The notes under the pieces: generated by a model
What the model was told of the DNA's origin: nothing
What the model saw: only the letters and a program-made list of their open reading frames with translations
Databases searched by the model: none
Part shown: positions 35,191 to 45,006 of the stretch, in pieces
Numbering within the stretch: the stretch's first letter is position 1
Layout: each line of letters begins with the position of its first letter
From: an uncultured Acetatifactor sp.
Lineage (GTDB): Bacteria; Bacillota; Clostridia; Lachnospirales; Lachnospiraceae
Direction of reading: 5' to 3'
NCBI GenBank assembly: GCA_910588225.1
Contig: CAJUQT010000015.1
Location: 18,180 to 82,179 of the forward strand
Length of the DNA: 64,000 nt
Translations under genes and position numbers: made by a program

Positions 35191-37503
35191 TCACTCCTCC
35201 CAAAACTGCATCACCTTAAGTTCACCTCCCTGGTCCGTGATCGTGATGGCGCCGGACCGGTCTGTCTGTAAAATGTCTGTTCCGGAGACTTTCAGCCTCT
35301 CCAGCAATTCCGCATGGGGATGTCCATAGCGGTTATTCCTGCCGCAGGAAATCACGGTAAGCAGAGGATTCAGTCTCTCCAGAAGCGCCGCCGGCGTGGA
35401 ATTCCGAGAACCATGATGAGCCGCCTTCAGCACTGTAATATTTCTGATGTTCTCTGCCTCCAGCGCTTTCTGAAATGCTTCCTCCCCTTTCTCCTGCACA
35501 TCTCCTGTCAAAAGCAATGTCCAGCTGTCGGATGAAGCACTGTTAAATTCCACCAGAATGCATTCTGAGCCTGCGTTGACATCCTGAGAGGAAAAACCTG
35601 CGCCGGGGTGCAGACAGACAAAATCCGCACTTTTACAGCTCCAGCTGTCCCCGGCGGCCAGATACCCCACCGGAATTCCTCTTCCTTCATCCGCCGCAGC
35701 AGCCGCTTTCGTCAAAGTTCCCAGCTGCTCTTCCCGCAGACTCTCATTTATGGCAGGCAGCAGCAGCTGATGTATTGTGATATTATTTTCTCCGGCAATG
35801 ACAAACAGTTCCAGCGCGCCGTTTACATGGTCCGCGTCAGGATGAGACAGAAAAACTGCATCAATGTCCCCAATCCCACTGTATTTCAGATAGGGAAGCA
35901 GTACATATCTCCCCACATTGCTTCGACTGCTGCTTCCGCAGTCAAAGAGGTAATTCTCTCCGGAAGCGGTATGTACCAGGATGCAGTCTCCCTGTCCCAC
36001 ATCCAGGAAAATCACGCGGTTCTCAGACCATGGCTTCATGGCAAAAAGCAGCACTGCAATGCTCAGGATTCCGGCGCCTGCCGCACCATCCACATATCTT
36101 TTCCCGGTCTTCAGGCTGGTTCGGAATATCATGACACCTGAAAGCAGCAGATAGTAAACCATAATCTGCCATACTTTTGGGCAGCCCGGATTCCAGGTAT
36201 GAAAGGGCAGCCTGTCAAAACAACCGCACAGAAATTCGTACAAAGCCAGAATACCTCTGTCTGCCACACCCAGAATGCCAAGGCCCGGCACTGCCATGGC
36301 GGCCAGGCCTGCTGTCATCAGCGGTTTCACAAGGGGAATTACAAACAGATTCAGGAAGACAGAATAGACTGGAATTTCGTAATAGAACCAGAGCTGCACG
36401 GGAAGGGTGGTCAATGTGATGGACAGACTGGCGAATGCGGACTGGCGCAGATTCTCCGATAGACTCCATAGGGCAGAAACCGCCTTTCCCCGAAATCCTT
36501 CGCTGTCTTCCCGCATTTCCCTCTTATTTCGCCCCGATTCCGGCGCCAGTGCCGGATATACTGCCCCGATTCCCAGAACAGACGTAAAAGAAAGCAGAAA
36601 TCCGCTGTTCTGCAGATAATACGGATTACCGATAACCATCACCGCTCCCATGACGCCCAAAGCGGTCAGCATGTCGTAAGTTCGTCCTGCCATCTCCGCC
36701 AGCATTTTAATCAGATACATTCCAATGGCACGACAGGCAGACACGCTGAAGCCTGTCATGCAGCCATAGAGCAAAAGCAGCACGCTGCCAGCCGCCGCGG
36801 CAGGCCAGACCGGCATTCCCCTCTTCCGAAGCAGCCGATACACGCTCATGCCGATGATTGTAATATGAAGCGAAGAGATACTGAGAATGTGTAAAATACC
36901 ATTTCTCTTATACAGGTCCTTCAGCTCATCATCCAAATCCTTTTTGTCCCCCAGGAGCAGCGCGCTCATCACCGCGGCTTCTTTTTCCGGAAAAATGCGG
37001 TAAAGCCTCTCCTTAAAGTACTGCTTCAGTCTGTACAGGCCTTCCCGCACCTGCCAGCACTCTCCGCCTACCGCCAGGATTTCCGCCTTTTTCAGCCTTC
37101 CCCCGATTCCCAGCGTTCTGTAATAAACAGCGGAATCAAATTCTCCCGGATTCGTGGCTTCAGCGCATGGATAAAAAACGCCGCGAACCGCCACGGTGCT
37201 CCCCAGCGGAATGGTCAGCGTCTGCTGCGTTTCCAATATAAAGTTATCCTGACAATGAATTTCCCGCCCCGAATCGGCGGATGAAAGCCCGAAGGCATTT
37301 GATTCCCATATCACTATGGATTTCAGATATATGGATGTGTCTTCCTTTTGATACACCTGCCCTGTGACAAGCAATATATCCCGGGATGCCATTTCTCCGG
37401 AACGGACATCCCCCGGCCTCACATTGTCCGCCCATCCGACTTTCAGCCGGACGGCGGCAATGATGACCAGAAACAGAGCAGCCGCAAACAGTGGTCGTCT
37501 CAT
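35191..37503 (-). CDS. comEC: ComEC/Rec2 competence DNA channel
   Basis: A 770-residue polytopic membrane protein that carries single-stranded DNA across the membrane during transformation. Order of parts: N-terminal membrane segment and OB-like DUF4131 region (VRPGDVRSGEMASRDILLVTGQVYQ), the Competence membrane domain (LYKRNGILHILSISSLHITIIGMSVYRLLR, then GFSVSACRAIGMYLI), and a C-terminal metallo-beta-lactamase-like domain (IFLDVGQGDCILVHT, LSHPDADHVNGALE, LKAAHHGSRNSTPAALLERL). All three are complete. AGGAGA precedes the ATG. comEA lies 7.5 kb upstream in the same orientation; other competence genes are not seen. Confidence 0.93.
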   Translation of the reverse strand: MRRPLFAAALFLVIIAAVRLKVGWADNVRPGDVRSGEMASRDILLVTGQVYQKEDTSIYLKSIVIWESNAFGLSSADSGREIHCQDNFILETQQTLTIPLGSTVAVRGVFYPCAEATNPGEFDSAVYYRTLGIGGRLKKAEILAVGGECWQVREGLYRLKQYFKERLYRIFPEKEAAVMSALLLGDKKDLDDELKDLYKRNGILHILSISSLHITIIGMSVYRLLRKRGMPVWPAAAAGSVLLLLYGCMTGFSVSACRAIGMYLIKMLAEMAGRTYDMLTALGVMGAVMVIGNPYYLQNSGFLLSFTSVLGIGAVYPALAPESGRNKREMREDSEGFRGKAVSALWSLSENLRQSAFASLSITLTTLPVQLWFYYEIPVYSVFLNLFVIPLVKPLMTAGLAAMAVPGLGILGVADRGILALYEFLCGCFDRLPFHTWNPGCPKVWQIMVYYLLLSGVMIFRTSLKTGKRYVDGAAGAGILSIAVLLFAMKPWSENRVIFLDVGQGDCILVHTASGENYLFDCGSSSRSNVGRYVLLPYLKYSGIGDIDAVFLSHPDADHVNGALELFVIAGENNITIHQLLLPAINESLREEQLGTLTKAAAAADEGRGIPVGYLAAGDSWSCKSADFVCLHPGAGFSSQDVNAGSECILVEFNSASSDSWTLLLTGDVQEKGEEAFQKALEAENIRNITVLKAAHHGSRNSTPAALLERLNPLLTVISCGRNNRYGHPHAELLERLKVSGTDILQTDRSGAITITDQGGELKVMQFWEE

Positions 37504-37522
37504 ATTATATTATCTCCTATTA

Positions 37523-37555
37523 TAATCGCTGCGCGATGTCACTAAAGGGCAAAGT
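37523..37555. repeat. Partial copy of the palindromic element's direct repeat
   Basis: TAATCGCTGCGCGATGTCAC and the following CTAAAGGGCAAAGTT resemble the start of the 16835 element (CTGCGCGACGGCACTAAAGGGTAAAGT). Only the flank is present, without the central hairpin. It occupies nearly all of the gap between comEC and the ABC exporter permease gene. Confidence 0.6.
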
Positions 37556-38341
37556 TCAAAGTCTTCTTGCCGTCCGTTTCACAGACAGGAACAGCAGAAG
37601 CCCGGCTATGGCGGCCATCAGAAGATACGCCTGTACCATTGGCGCGAAGTTATAACTTCCCCCGGTCCACACAGTATAAAAGTCTCTGTTGATATAGGTA
37701 ACCGGCAGCAATTTCGCGATTACCTGCACGACGGATGGCATATTGTCGTAGGTTATCCCCATCATACCTCCCAGAATCATAAAGACAAAATACAGAATCA
37801 TGGTCACACAATAGGTCAGTGAGAATTTCTTAAGCAGTGTGGAAATGGCATGAGCCAGGCAGAACAAAATCACACTGAAGGTCAGAATACATATTACATA
37901 CAGCATCACTCCTGTGATTTCCGGTGCTTTTATTTCGGTAAAGAGATATCCTGCCGCAAAATACACGCAGAATGCAATCACCATAAAAACAGTTTCTGAC
38001 AGAATCCGATTGCACAGAGAGACGCCGGTCCTGATCCCGAACAGTTCCATTCTCTGGGGAATTCCCTTTTCCATCTCCTGAGCATTGGAAATCCCATAAC
38101 CCATAAAAATGGTTGCCATGGGAATCAATGCACCTATCCCCAGAAACACACTGGTCACCGCCACGCGGAAAGCCTCCGCATCGGTAAACTCTCCTGCCAC
38201 GGCACGGGTGATGACAATCATCATGAGCACAGGCATTCCCACTCCGAATATATGCACATACGGATTTCCGATTGTCTTACGAAACTCAAATAGCAGCATC
38301 TGCAGGGAAATCAGTCCTTTTCTTCTATCTTCTCTCAGCAT
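37556..38341 (-). CDS. ABC-2 type exporter permease
   Basis: A 261-residue permease with about six membrane segments (for example IFGVGMPVLMMIVITRAVA, VFLGIGALIPMATIFMGYGIS, VMLYVICILTFSVILFCLAHAI, MILYFVFMILGGMMGI). The segment SNAQEMEKGIPQRMELFGI is the usual coupling region after helix 2, and PVTYINRDFYTVW precedes the last helix, as in DrrB-like permeases. The start lies inside the end of the ATPase gene, so the two are translationally coupled. Transported substrate unknown; drug or peptide export is plausible. Confidence 0.88.
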   Translation of the reverse strand: MLREDRRKGLISLQMLLFEFRKTIGNPYVHIFGVGMPVLMMIVITRAVAGEFTDAEAFRVAVTSVFLGIGALIPMATIFMGYGISNAQEMEKGIPQRMELFGIRTGVSLCNRILSETVFMVIAFCVYFAAGYLFTEIKAPEITGVMLYVICILTFSVILFCLAHAISTLLKKFSLTYCVTMILYFVFMILGGMMGITYDNMPSVVQVIAKLLPVTYINRDFYTVWTGGSYNFAPMVQAYLLMAAIAGLLLFLSVKRTARRL

Positions 38342-39204
38342 GCTCTCAGCCCCTCCTGTTTTGCATTGGTATAAAGAATTTCGATATCGTCGCTGCTCCG
38401 CTTATAATTCACGTTGTGTTTCAGAAGCATCTCCGTAATTTCCCGTTCCTTTTCCTGACTTGTGCAGGAAAGCGCAATCAGATGCGCCGGCGATGCCAGC
38501 CTGTCATAGCCTGCCAGAATGGCCTCATTTTTATCACTGTGTTCCACCACTATCACTGCTCTCCCGCAATATTTATGAAAAAGTACCTCTTTCCTGCCGT
38601 AATCAATCACCTTTCCCCTGTCCAGAATCAGCAGTTTATCCGCCAGCTGGTCCAGTTCCTCATAATAATGGGATACCATCAGAAAACTGGTCTCTTTCCC
38701 TTTGTACCATTCCACCAGCTTTTCCACCAGCTTCTGCCTTGTCTCAAAGTCAAGCCCGGAAGTCACCTCGTCATAAAAAGTCAGAGCCGCCTCCTGCATC
38801 ATCACCATGATAATGGTAAAGCGCTGCTTCTGTCCTCCCGAAAGCTTTGAGTACTTCTTTCTCAGGCAGTCCTCAAATTCGAAAAAAGCAATCAGCTCCT
38901 GCAGCTTTTCATTCCGGGCAATCTTTGTCCCCAGAATTGCCTCCATAATATACTTTACCGGCATGGCATCCGTATATTCGTTAAACTGCATATGCACTGC
39001 CATCTGCTCCGGTTTCAGCCGGGTCTCAATCACGCCCTGACCTGATACGATTCCCAGCAGGCTTTTAATCAATGTGCTCTTCCCTGCGCCGTTGGAACCG
39101 ATGACCCCCACACGGTCACCCTCCTCGATAACAATAGGAACTTTTATGGACAGCGCTGTCTCCGTTCCATAACGCACGGTCAGATTCTGAATAGTCAACA
39201 GCAT
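38335..39204 (-). CDS. ABC exporter ATP-binding protein
   Basis: A 289-residue ATPase with Walker A GSNGAGKSTLIKSLL (about 38-52), Q-loop in the MAVHMQFNEYTD region, signature KLSGGQKQRF (about 122-131), Walker B ALTFYDEVTSGLD (about 141-153; the residues before Asp are hydrophobic as required) and the switch His in LMVSHYYEELDQL. The C-terminal 70 residues resemble the regulatory extension of drug-efflux ATPases. It pairs with the permease that overlaps its end, and the two-component system upstream probably controls it. Confidence 0.92.
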   Translation of the reverse strand: MLLTIQNLTVRYGTETALSIKVPIVIEEGDRVGVIGSNGAGKSTLIKSLLGIVSGQGVIETRLKPEQMAVHMQFNEYTDAMPVKYIMEAILGTKIARNEKLQELIAFFEFEDCLRKKYSKLSGGQKQRFTIIMVMMQEAALTFYDEVTSGLDFETRQKLVEKLVEWYKGKETSFLMVSHYYEELDQLADKLLILDRGKVIDYGRKEVLFHKYCGRAVIVVEHSDKNEAILAGYDRLASPAHLIALSCTSQEKEREITEMLLKHNVNYKRSSDDIEILYTNAKQEGLRAC

Positions 39205-39329
39205 AAAGCACCTCCTCGTATAATAAAATCATTCCTATAGGCAGCCATTCGGCCTCAAGAACAAGGTTATTCTATCATAGCCGTATGAATTTCAGATGAA
39301 GACGGCAAGGAACTTTTCTTCATCTGTCT

Positions 39330-40946
39330 TCAGGATCCGGTCATATCAAAAGCCACTTCTGTGACAACACTGTTCTTCCCATTGTAAATGGAAAGATTCA
39401 TATTCAGTTTTCCTGCATAATAAGACGCAATATACAGCCCCAGGCCATGGCTTCCCGGCCCCTGGCTCCTCTCATGTTCTCCGGTGACAAAGGGCTCATA
39501 AATGTGAGGAAGTAAATCCTCCGAAATCGTCACGTCGAAATTTTCTATCCTGACGATTCCCCTCTGTTCTTCGCCGGCAACCTTTATTATTATACGACCG
39601 CCCTCCGGCGTGTATTTCACGGCATTGGACAGCAGATTATCAAAAATCTGCACTGTCATCATTTCATCTGTATATACGCACAGACTCTCCTTGTCCTGGA
39701 ATTCCACCGTAATGCACCGGTCTGTCAGTGCCACCTGATAGAACTGCAGCCGGTCTGTCAGCGTCTGAGCCACATTCACCTTCTGAAGCTTCATGTGCTC
39801 CGCACAATGATTCAGGTACAGAATCTCCTCCACCATTTTCCGCATGGAAAGCAGCTGCTCCTTCACCTTCGGCAGATACTTTTCGGTCTCCCTGTATCTG
39901 CCCACTTTGTTTATCATACCGTCCACCAACAGAAGTGCGGCGGCTATAGGCGTTTTCAGCTGATGGGAAGAGGCGCGAAGAAAGATTTCCTTTCGCCTGT
40001 TTTCTTCCTCCAGCTCGCTGTTTTTTTCCTCCAGCGCATGATAACTCTCTCTGATCCGAAGATAAAAATCATCCAGCGTATCGGCAAGGGCCTGTACTTC
40101 ATCTTTTTTCCCTGTCCGCCTTTCGGAAAGCCTGCGCACAGAAACAGTTTCCTCTGCTTTCATCTGACCGGCATATTCCGCCAGCGACTCAATAGGCCCT
40201 ACAATCCCTCTGGAATACATCTGAGAAGACAGCAGAACCAGCAGAAGAATCACTGCCCCCAGCATCGGCAGACTCTGCAGCACCACCGGCCGAATTTCAG
40301 CCGCCTCTGGAGCCACCACAGGCAAAACAGACAGAATCAATCGACTTTCAGTCTGTTCCATGACAATATAATTTGCGTATCGATTGGCAGAATCTTCCAC
40401 ACTTGACTCAATGATAAGCAGATGATCAGAATAAGAATGTACTTTTACCGACTCATTTTGGAACTCTTTTCCCGCATCCCCTCTGTACAGCAGATGAATC
40501 TCCACGGGAAACTCGAAATTTTCTTCCGCAGCCTCCCGCAGAATCTTTCCCAACTCCTCCAGTTCATGCTTCAGTTCATAATTCGTTTCTTCCTCTGGAT
40601 TTGGCTTCTCTGTCAGCTTCTCCCGGCATCTGTCCAGAATCCCGGACAGTCGTCGGTCTCTGAGTATCAGCTCCGCCGAAAAGAATTTCCCCGCCACCAG
40701 AATCCTGTTCCCTTCCATAGGAATTTCCACAGAAAAGCAGGCGGTGGAATTCCGTACCTTTACGCCGTCATAGCTGCCGTTTTCCCGATAGGAAATATGC
40801 TGTTCCCTGACAGATTTCAAATTCTGCTCCATCACGTAATCCACATAGAGAGAGGGCAGCATATAAATAAAATACCCTACCAGCAGCAGGAGCATCATTC
40901 CTGCAAGCGCCATACTGTACAACAGATTTTTTCGTCCAAGTTTCAT
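39330..40946 (-). CDS. Sensor histidine kinase
   Basis: A 538-residue membrane kinase: helix LYSMALAGMMLLLLVGYFIYML, extracellular sensor domain to about residue 220, second helix LPMLGAVILLLVLLSSQMYS, HAMP region, coiled coil SYHALEEKNSELEEENRRKEIF, His box LRASSHQLKTPIAAALLLVDGM (His about 335), and ATPase domain with NLLSNAVKYTPEGG and GSHGLGLYIASYYAGKL. The gene follows the response regulator by only 3 bases on the minus strand. With the ABC exporter genes downstream it forms a regulator-sensor-exporter set. Confidence 0.9.
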   Translation of the reverse strand: MKLGRKNLLYSMALAGMMLLLLVGYFIYMLPSLYVDYVMEQNLKSVREQHISYRENGSYDGVKVRNSTACFSVEIPMEGNRILVAGKFFSAELILRDRRLSGILDRCREKLTEKPNPEEETNYELKHELEELGKILREAAEENFEFPVEIHLLYRGDAGKEFQNESVKVHSYSDHLLIIESSVEDSANRYANYIVMEQTESRLILSVLPVVAPEAAEIRPVVLQSLPMLGAVILLLVLLSSQMYSRGIVGPIESLAEYAGQMKAEETVSVRRLSERRTGKKDEVQALADTLDDFYLRIRESYHALEEKNSELEEENRRKEIFLRASSHQLKTPIAAALLLVDGMINKVGRYRETEKYLPKVKEQLLSMRKMVEEILYLNHCAEHMKLQKVNVAQTLTDRLQFYQVALTDRCITVEFQDKESLCVYTDEMMTVQIFDNLLSNAVKYTPEGGRIIIKVAGEEQRGIVRIENFDVTISEDLLPHIYEPFVTGEHERSQGPGSHGLGLYIASYYAGKLNMNLSIYNGKNSVVTEVAFDMTGS

Positions 40947-40949
40947 ATT

Positions 40950-41639
40950 TTATAGTCCTGCTGCTTCCCCATCAAATTGATACCCCACGCCGATTACGGT
41001 TTTGACACAGGGAACTGGCAGTTTCTTGCGCAGATTCTTCACATGGGCATCAATAATTCTATCGTTACCGATATAGTCTTCATTAAAAATGCTCAAAATC
41101 AGCTGTTCCCTGGTAAACACTCTGTTTGGATCCTGCCAGAGCCTGTGCAGCAGCAGATACTCCGTCAATGTAAGCGGCAATTTCTCCCCGCCGTAAAAGG
41201 CACAAAAAGCCTCTTCCTGCAAAATCAGACCTTTTTCCTGTCCCCTTTCATTCATAGAATTCTGTACGGTACGCCGCAGAATTGTCTCTATGCGTTTCAA
41301 CAGAATGATAGGAGAAACCGGCTTTATTACATAGTCGTCCGCATATAGATTGAACGCTTTCACCTGGGTCTGTTCATCTTCCAGTGCAGTCAGCATAATT
41401 GCCGCTATCCTCTTCCCGCTCTCATGGATATTCTTCAACACTTCAAAGCCGTCCACCCCGGGTACACAGATATCCAGGACAGCCAGCTCAAACTCCTGCT
41501 TTTCCAGAAGCTCCAGCGCCCTGTCTCCTGTTTCCGCCGCAGTCACCTGATATCCTGATACCAGCATATATTCCGTGAGCACCTCCCGGATTGTGGGATC
41601 ATCCTCCAAAAATAATATCCTGTATGGTGTCTCTTTCAC
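40950..41639 (-). CDS. OmpR/PhoB-type response regulator
   Basis: A 229-residue two-domain regulator with a GTG start preceded by AGGGGAA. Receiver: ILFLEDDPTIREVL, phospho-acceptor Asp in LAVLDICVPGVDGFEV (about 55), Thr in IMLTALED and Lys in DDYVIKPV (about 107). Winged-helix output: LTLTEYLLLHRLWQDPNRVFTREQLILSIF and IDAHVKNLRKKLP...TVIGVGYQF. It is expected to control the adjoining ABC exporter. Confidence 0.93.
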   Translation of the reverse strand: MKETPYRILFLEDDPTIREVLTEYMLVSGYQVTAAETGDRALELLEKQEFELAVLDICVPGVDGFEVLKNIHESGKRIAAIMLTALEDEQTQVKAFNLYADDYVIKPVSPIILLKRIETILRRTVQNSMNERGQEKGLILQEEAFCAFYGGEKLPLTLTEYLLLHRLWQDPNRVFTREQLILSIFNEDYIGNDRIIDAHVKNLRKKLPVPCVKTVIGVGYQFDGEAAGL

Positions 41640-41662
41640 CTGTTCCCCTCCGCAAGCCGCAT

Positions 41663-42580
41663 TTATTGTTCTCTGGTCGTGACAATATCCAGATTCCGTT
41701 CAAAAGTAGACGCTGAAAATTGTGAAGGCACTTCTCCGTTCACAAGAATCTGCACCTTATTAATATGGCTCAATTCTACCAGCGAGTTGGTGATGGCATA
41801 CACGGATACATCTGTTGACACATTATTTACCACTGTCAGGAAATTCTCGTCCAGATTCACATAGCAGATTCCGTCCTTTGTTGTGACATTAACCACTTTC
41901 GTATTAGGGTTGACGCAGGGGTAAAGTCCATCCACCTGTCCGCTTGGCCCCGCTATCAGCTCTTCCACCACAAATCGCTCCAGCAATGTATTGGTTGAAT
42001 AGTGCTTTTCCCGGTATGCCGCTATCAGATTAGTCCCGCTTTCATCCGCAAAATACAATTTGACTCTGGCCATCTCATAAGTGTTAATCTCATTTCCGTC
42101 ATTGTCGATAAACTGTTCCGCATTCATCCAGCCCACCGAATTGCCCTTACCGTCACTGAGCTGCTCTCCCTCGACTGTGAGCATAATCAGACGAACCTCC
42201 GGCAGCTGTGTCAGCGTCCGCACTATGGCAGCCCGAACCAGAACTTCCGTATACACTGGCAGATCCTTGTAAGCCTTATCCACATTAATCAGCAGATTTC
42301 CGTCCTTCAGCTCCATATCCAGCACCTGAAATCCCATAGCAAAAGGCACCTTATACTCCAGCTTTTCCGGGTTAGTGGAAAGACAGTTCATCAGTTCCTT
42401 CAGCTGCTCCTCCGGTTCTGCCGCAGTCATCTCGTACTCATGCACTTCCACTCTGGTTTCAGAATTGCTCACACAATAGATCTGATAGATATTCCCTCTT
42501 TTTTCATCGTTTTCACCGCAGGCACTCATCAAAATAAGCCCCGCAAACAGCAGCATAACAACGTATATTTTTCTGACCAT
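41663..42580 (-). CDS. GerMN-domain lipoprotein
   Basis: A 305-residue lipoprotein: signal RKIYVVMLLFAGLILMSAC with lipobox Cys at about 21, then two GerMN (sporulation/germination-type) domains. The first covers about 45-160 (DGNLLINVDKAYKDLP, VRAAIVRTLTQLPEVRLIMLTVEGEQL), the second about 185-290 (ERFVVEELIAGP, DGICYVNLDENFLTVVNN, YAITNSLVELSHINKVQILVNGE). It lies directly downstream of the WalRK-like pair. In that position it may act like YycH/YycI-type accessory proteins, though the fold is different; this is inference. Confidence 0.88.
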   Translation of the reverse strand: MVRKIYVVMLLFAGLILMSACGENDEKRGNIYQIYCVSNSETRVEVHEYEMTAAEPEEQLKELMNCLSTNPEKLEYKVPFAMGFQVLDMELKDGNLLINVDKAYKDLPVYTEVLVRAAIVRTLTQLPEVRLIMLTVEGEQLSDGKGNSVGWMNAEQFIDNDGNEINTYEMARVKLYFADESGTNLIAAYREKHYSTNTLLERFVVEELIAGPSGQVDGLYPCVNPNTKVVNVTTKDGICYVNLDENFLTVVNNVSTDVSVYAITNSLVELSHINKVQILVNGEVPSQFSASTFERNLDIVTTREQ

Positions 42581-42664
42581 TCTGACTCCTATCTCCCTGT
42601 ACGGGCGCCTTCCTATCCCACAGTTGTTCCGCCGGCGCAGCAGTCCCGCAGCCTGTCTGAAGCG

Positions 42665-44146
42665 TTACCCGCTGACAGCACCTCCGTTCAGAGGAATTTT
42701 CACCGTAAAGCTGGACCCTTCTCCTTCCACACTGGTCACTGTAATGGCTCCCCGGTGCATTAAAACAGCACTCTTTGTGATGGCCAGTCCCAACCCGGTT
42801 CCGCCGATTTCCCTGGAATGCGATTTCTCCACCCGGTAAAAACGTTCATAAATCTGAGTCAGCGAATCTTCCGGGATTCCCAGACCGGAATCACTGACCT
42901 TAAAAGTAAAGAACTGATGATCCGCGTCCAGCTCAACCTTTACCCAGCCATGCTCTTTGTTATATTTAATAGCATTCTCCACCAGGTTCGTCATAATCAA
43001 TGTCATTTTCACTTCATCCACTTCTGCCATCACAGGACGTATGCTTTCAAACACTACTTCCACATCCTTTTTCCGGGCCAGCGGCCGCAGACGCTTCAGA
43101 ATCAGCTCCACCAGGTCGTTCACATTCAGGGAGGTAATATTCAGCTCCTGGGCTTTCTTGTCCATTTTGACCAGCGCAAGCAAATCTGTGATAATCTGAT
43201 TTTCTCTGTCTATCTCCGATACGATATCCGTGAGAAATTCCTGATACAGCTCTGCGGGAACATCTCTCTGTCCCACCAGCGAATCCGCCAGTACCTTTAT
43301 GGCGGCCATAGGCGTCTTCAGCTCATGGGACACATTTTCCACAAATTCCTGCCGGGAGTCATCCAGTACTCTCATTCTCTTCAGCAGCTGATTGAACGCG
43401 TCCACAATATGTGCCGTCTCCGCGTAATCCGGCACGGAAATATTCTCGTCACTATAGCCTGCCTTCACCTCATTGATAGCCTCTGTCACACGGTTAAATG
43501 GCCGGGTCAGCATAACGGACAGAATCATTGCCATGGCCACAATTACCACAATCATCAGATTCTGCAATATAACCGATTTCCGGTTCAGCACCTCCAGCAT
43601 AGTCACAATCGCATCAGTGGAAATACTGGTCAGCATGACTCCCACAATCTGGCTGTCATCCGCTGTATTGTCAACAATCGGCGTGGTCATCTCTATATAT
43701 CCGTGCTCCCTGTCATAGTTGGACAAGGTTTCTCCCCGGAAGCATTTGATCACTTCTTCGGAAATAATCGTTTTTCCGGTGCTGATGCCATAAGTATCCT
43801 TCACCACTTTCAGACTGGAATCTATGATCATGACACGCCCCTCATACAGATTGGAAATCATCTCCAGCTCCGCGTCAATCACCTCTCTTGACACACTGCT
43901 GCTGTAGCCTTCGGGTTTTGTATTAAAGTAATTATTGCTGATCAGATGATTTCCCACAATCATCAACTGATTTTGGACTGTATAGATTCGCTGCTGGACG
44001 GACCGTTCCTCATAATTATCCAGAATTCCGTATCGAACAATTATGCTTGGAACAAACCCGGCCGCCAGCACAATGATAAAGATACGCGCCTGCAGGCTGC
44101 GCAGAGAAATGAGCCTCTTCAGCTCTCCGAATATTTTTGCTATCAT
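42665..44146 (-). CDS. Sensor histidine kinase, WalK/VicK-like
   Basis: A 493-residue kinase with helix ARIFIIVLAAGFVPSIIV, an extracellular sensor of about 140 residues, second helix QNLMIVVIVAMAMILSVML, HAMP (TRPFNRVTEAINEVKAGYSDENI), His box RQEFVENVSHELKTPMAAIKVLADSLV (His about 275) and ATPase motifs NLVENAIKYNKEHG, VSDSGLGIPEDS, RFYRVEKSHSREIGGTGLGLAITKSAV. A PAS domain, usual in true WalK, is not evident. AGGGTG precedes the ATG, 29 bases after its regulator gene. Confidence 0.88.
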   Translation of the reverse strand: MIAKIFGELKRLISLRSLQARIFIIVLAAGFVPSIIVRYGILDNYEERSVQQRIYTVQNQLMIVGNHLISNNYFNTKPEGYSSSVSREVIDAELEMISNLYEGRVMIIDSSLKVVKDTYGISTGKTIISEEVIKCFRGETLSNYDREHGYIEMTTPIVDNTADDSQIVGVMLTSISTDAIVTMLEVLNRKSVILQNLMIVVIVAMAMILSVMLTRPFNRVTEAINEVKAGYSDENISVPDYAETAHIVDAFNQLLKRMRVLDDSRQEFVENVSHELKTPMAAIKVLADSLVGQRDVPAELYQEFLTDIVSEIDRENQIITDLLALVKMDKKAQELNITSLNVNDLVELILKRLRPLARKKDVEVVFESIRPVMAEVDEVKMTLIMTNLVENAIKYNKEHGWVKVELDADHQFFTFKVSDSGLGIPEDSLTQIYERFYRVEKSHSREIGGTGLGLAITKSAVLMHRGAITVTSVEGEGSSFTVKIPLNGGAVSG

Positions 44147-44175
44147 TTTTCACCCTGACCGAACTGTTATATTTT

Positions 44176-44877
44176 CTATACATTCCGGAAGAAATAGCCC
44201 ACACCCCATTTTGTATGTACATATCTGGGCTCGCTTGGGTTCTGCTCCACCTTTTCCCGCAGTCTTCTGATATGCACATCCACGGTTCGGACATCCCCCG
44301 GATAGTCTGCTCCCCATACCAGGTGCAGAAGATTTTCACGGCTGTATACTTTTTCGGGATTCAGCATCAGAAGCTCCAGCAGCTCAAATTCCTTCGCCGT
44401 AAGCCCGATTTCCCTTCCCGCAATGAACGCTCTCCGCCCTTCACAGTCCAGGCGCACATCCCCTCTTTCCACCGTTTTGGCCGCAGGTGCCTCTCCGATA
44501 ATCCGCTTCGGCTCCGTCCTGCGCATGATTGCCTTAATCCGCGCCTTCACCTCCAGAATATTGAAAGGTTTGGTAATATAATCATCCGCGCCGTATTCCA
44601 ACCCCAGGATCTTGTCCATGTCCTCCCCTTTTGCCGTAAGCATAATGATAGGCACATTGGAAAATTCCCTGATCTGCTGGCACACTTCAAACCCTGTCAG
44701 CTTAGGCAGCATTACGTCCAGCAGAATAATATCATACTCATTGCTGCCGGCATATTCCAGCGCTTCTTCTCCGTCATAGGCACAATCCACTTCCATGTCA
44801 TCCTGTTCCAGGCTGAACCGAATTCCCTTTACTATCAGTTTCTCGTCGTCTACTACCAAAGCTCTCCTTCTGGCCAT
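44176..44877 (-). CDS. OmpR-type response regulator, WalR/VicR-like
   Basis: A 233-residue regulator: ALVVDDEKLIVKGIRFSLEQ, phospho-acceptor Asp in IILLDVMLPKLTGFEV (about 55), Thr in IIMLTAKGED and Lys in DDYITKPFNILEVKARI (about 106), then the winged helix with LTAKEFELLELLMLNPEKVYSRENLLHLVWG and VDVHIRRLREKVEQNPSEPRYVHTKWGVGYFF. The output domain is close to WalR/PhoP types that control cell-envelope genes. AGGAGA precedes the ATG. First gene of the operon with the kinase and the GerMN lipoprotein. Confidence 0.92.
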   Translation of the reverse strand: MARRRALVVDDEKLIVKGIRFSLEQDDMEVDCAYDGEEALEYAGSNEYDIILLDVMLPKLTGFEVCQQIREFSNVPIIMLTAKGEDMDKILGLEYGADDYITKPFNILEVKARIKAIMRRTEPKRIIGEAPAAKTVERGDVRLDCEGRRAFIAGREIGLTAKEFELLELLMLNPEKVYSRENLLHLVWGADYPGDVRTVDVHIRRLREKVEQNPSEPRYVHTKWGVGYFFRNV

Positions 44878-45006
44878 ATCAATCTCCTGTTCGCTAGTTT
44901 ATTTCCCTGAAGCCCGCCAGCCTGCATCCGGCGTCCGCATAAGTTTCGGCCGCCGTAATACAACGTTCTTCCACATACGACTTCTTCCTCCGAAACCAGT
45001 CGTTTA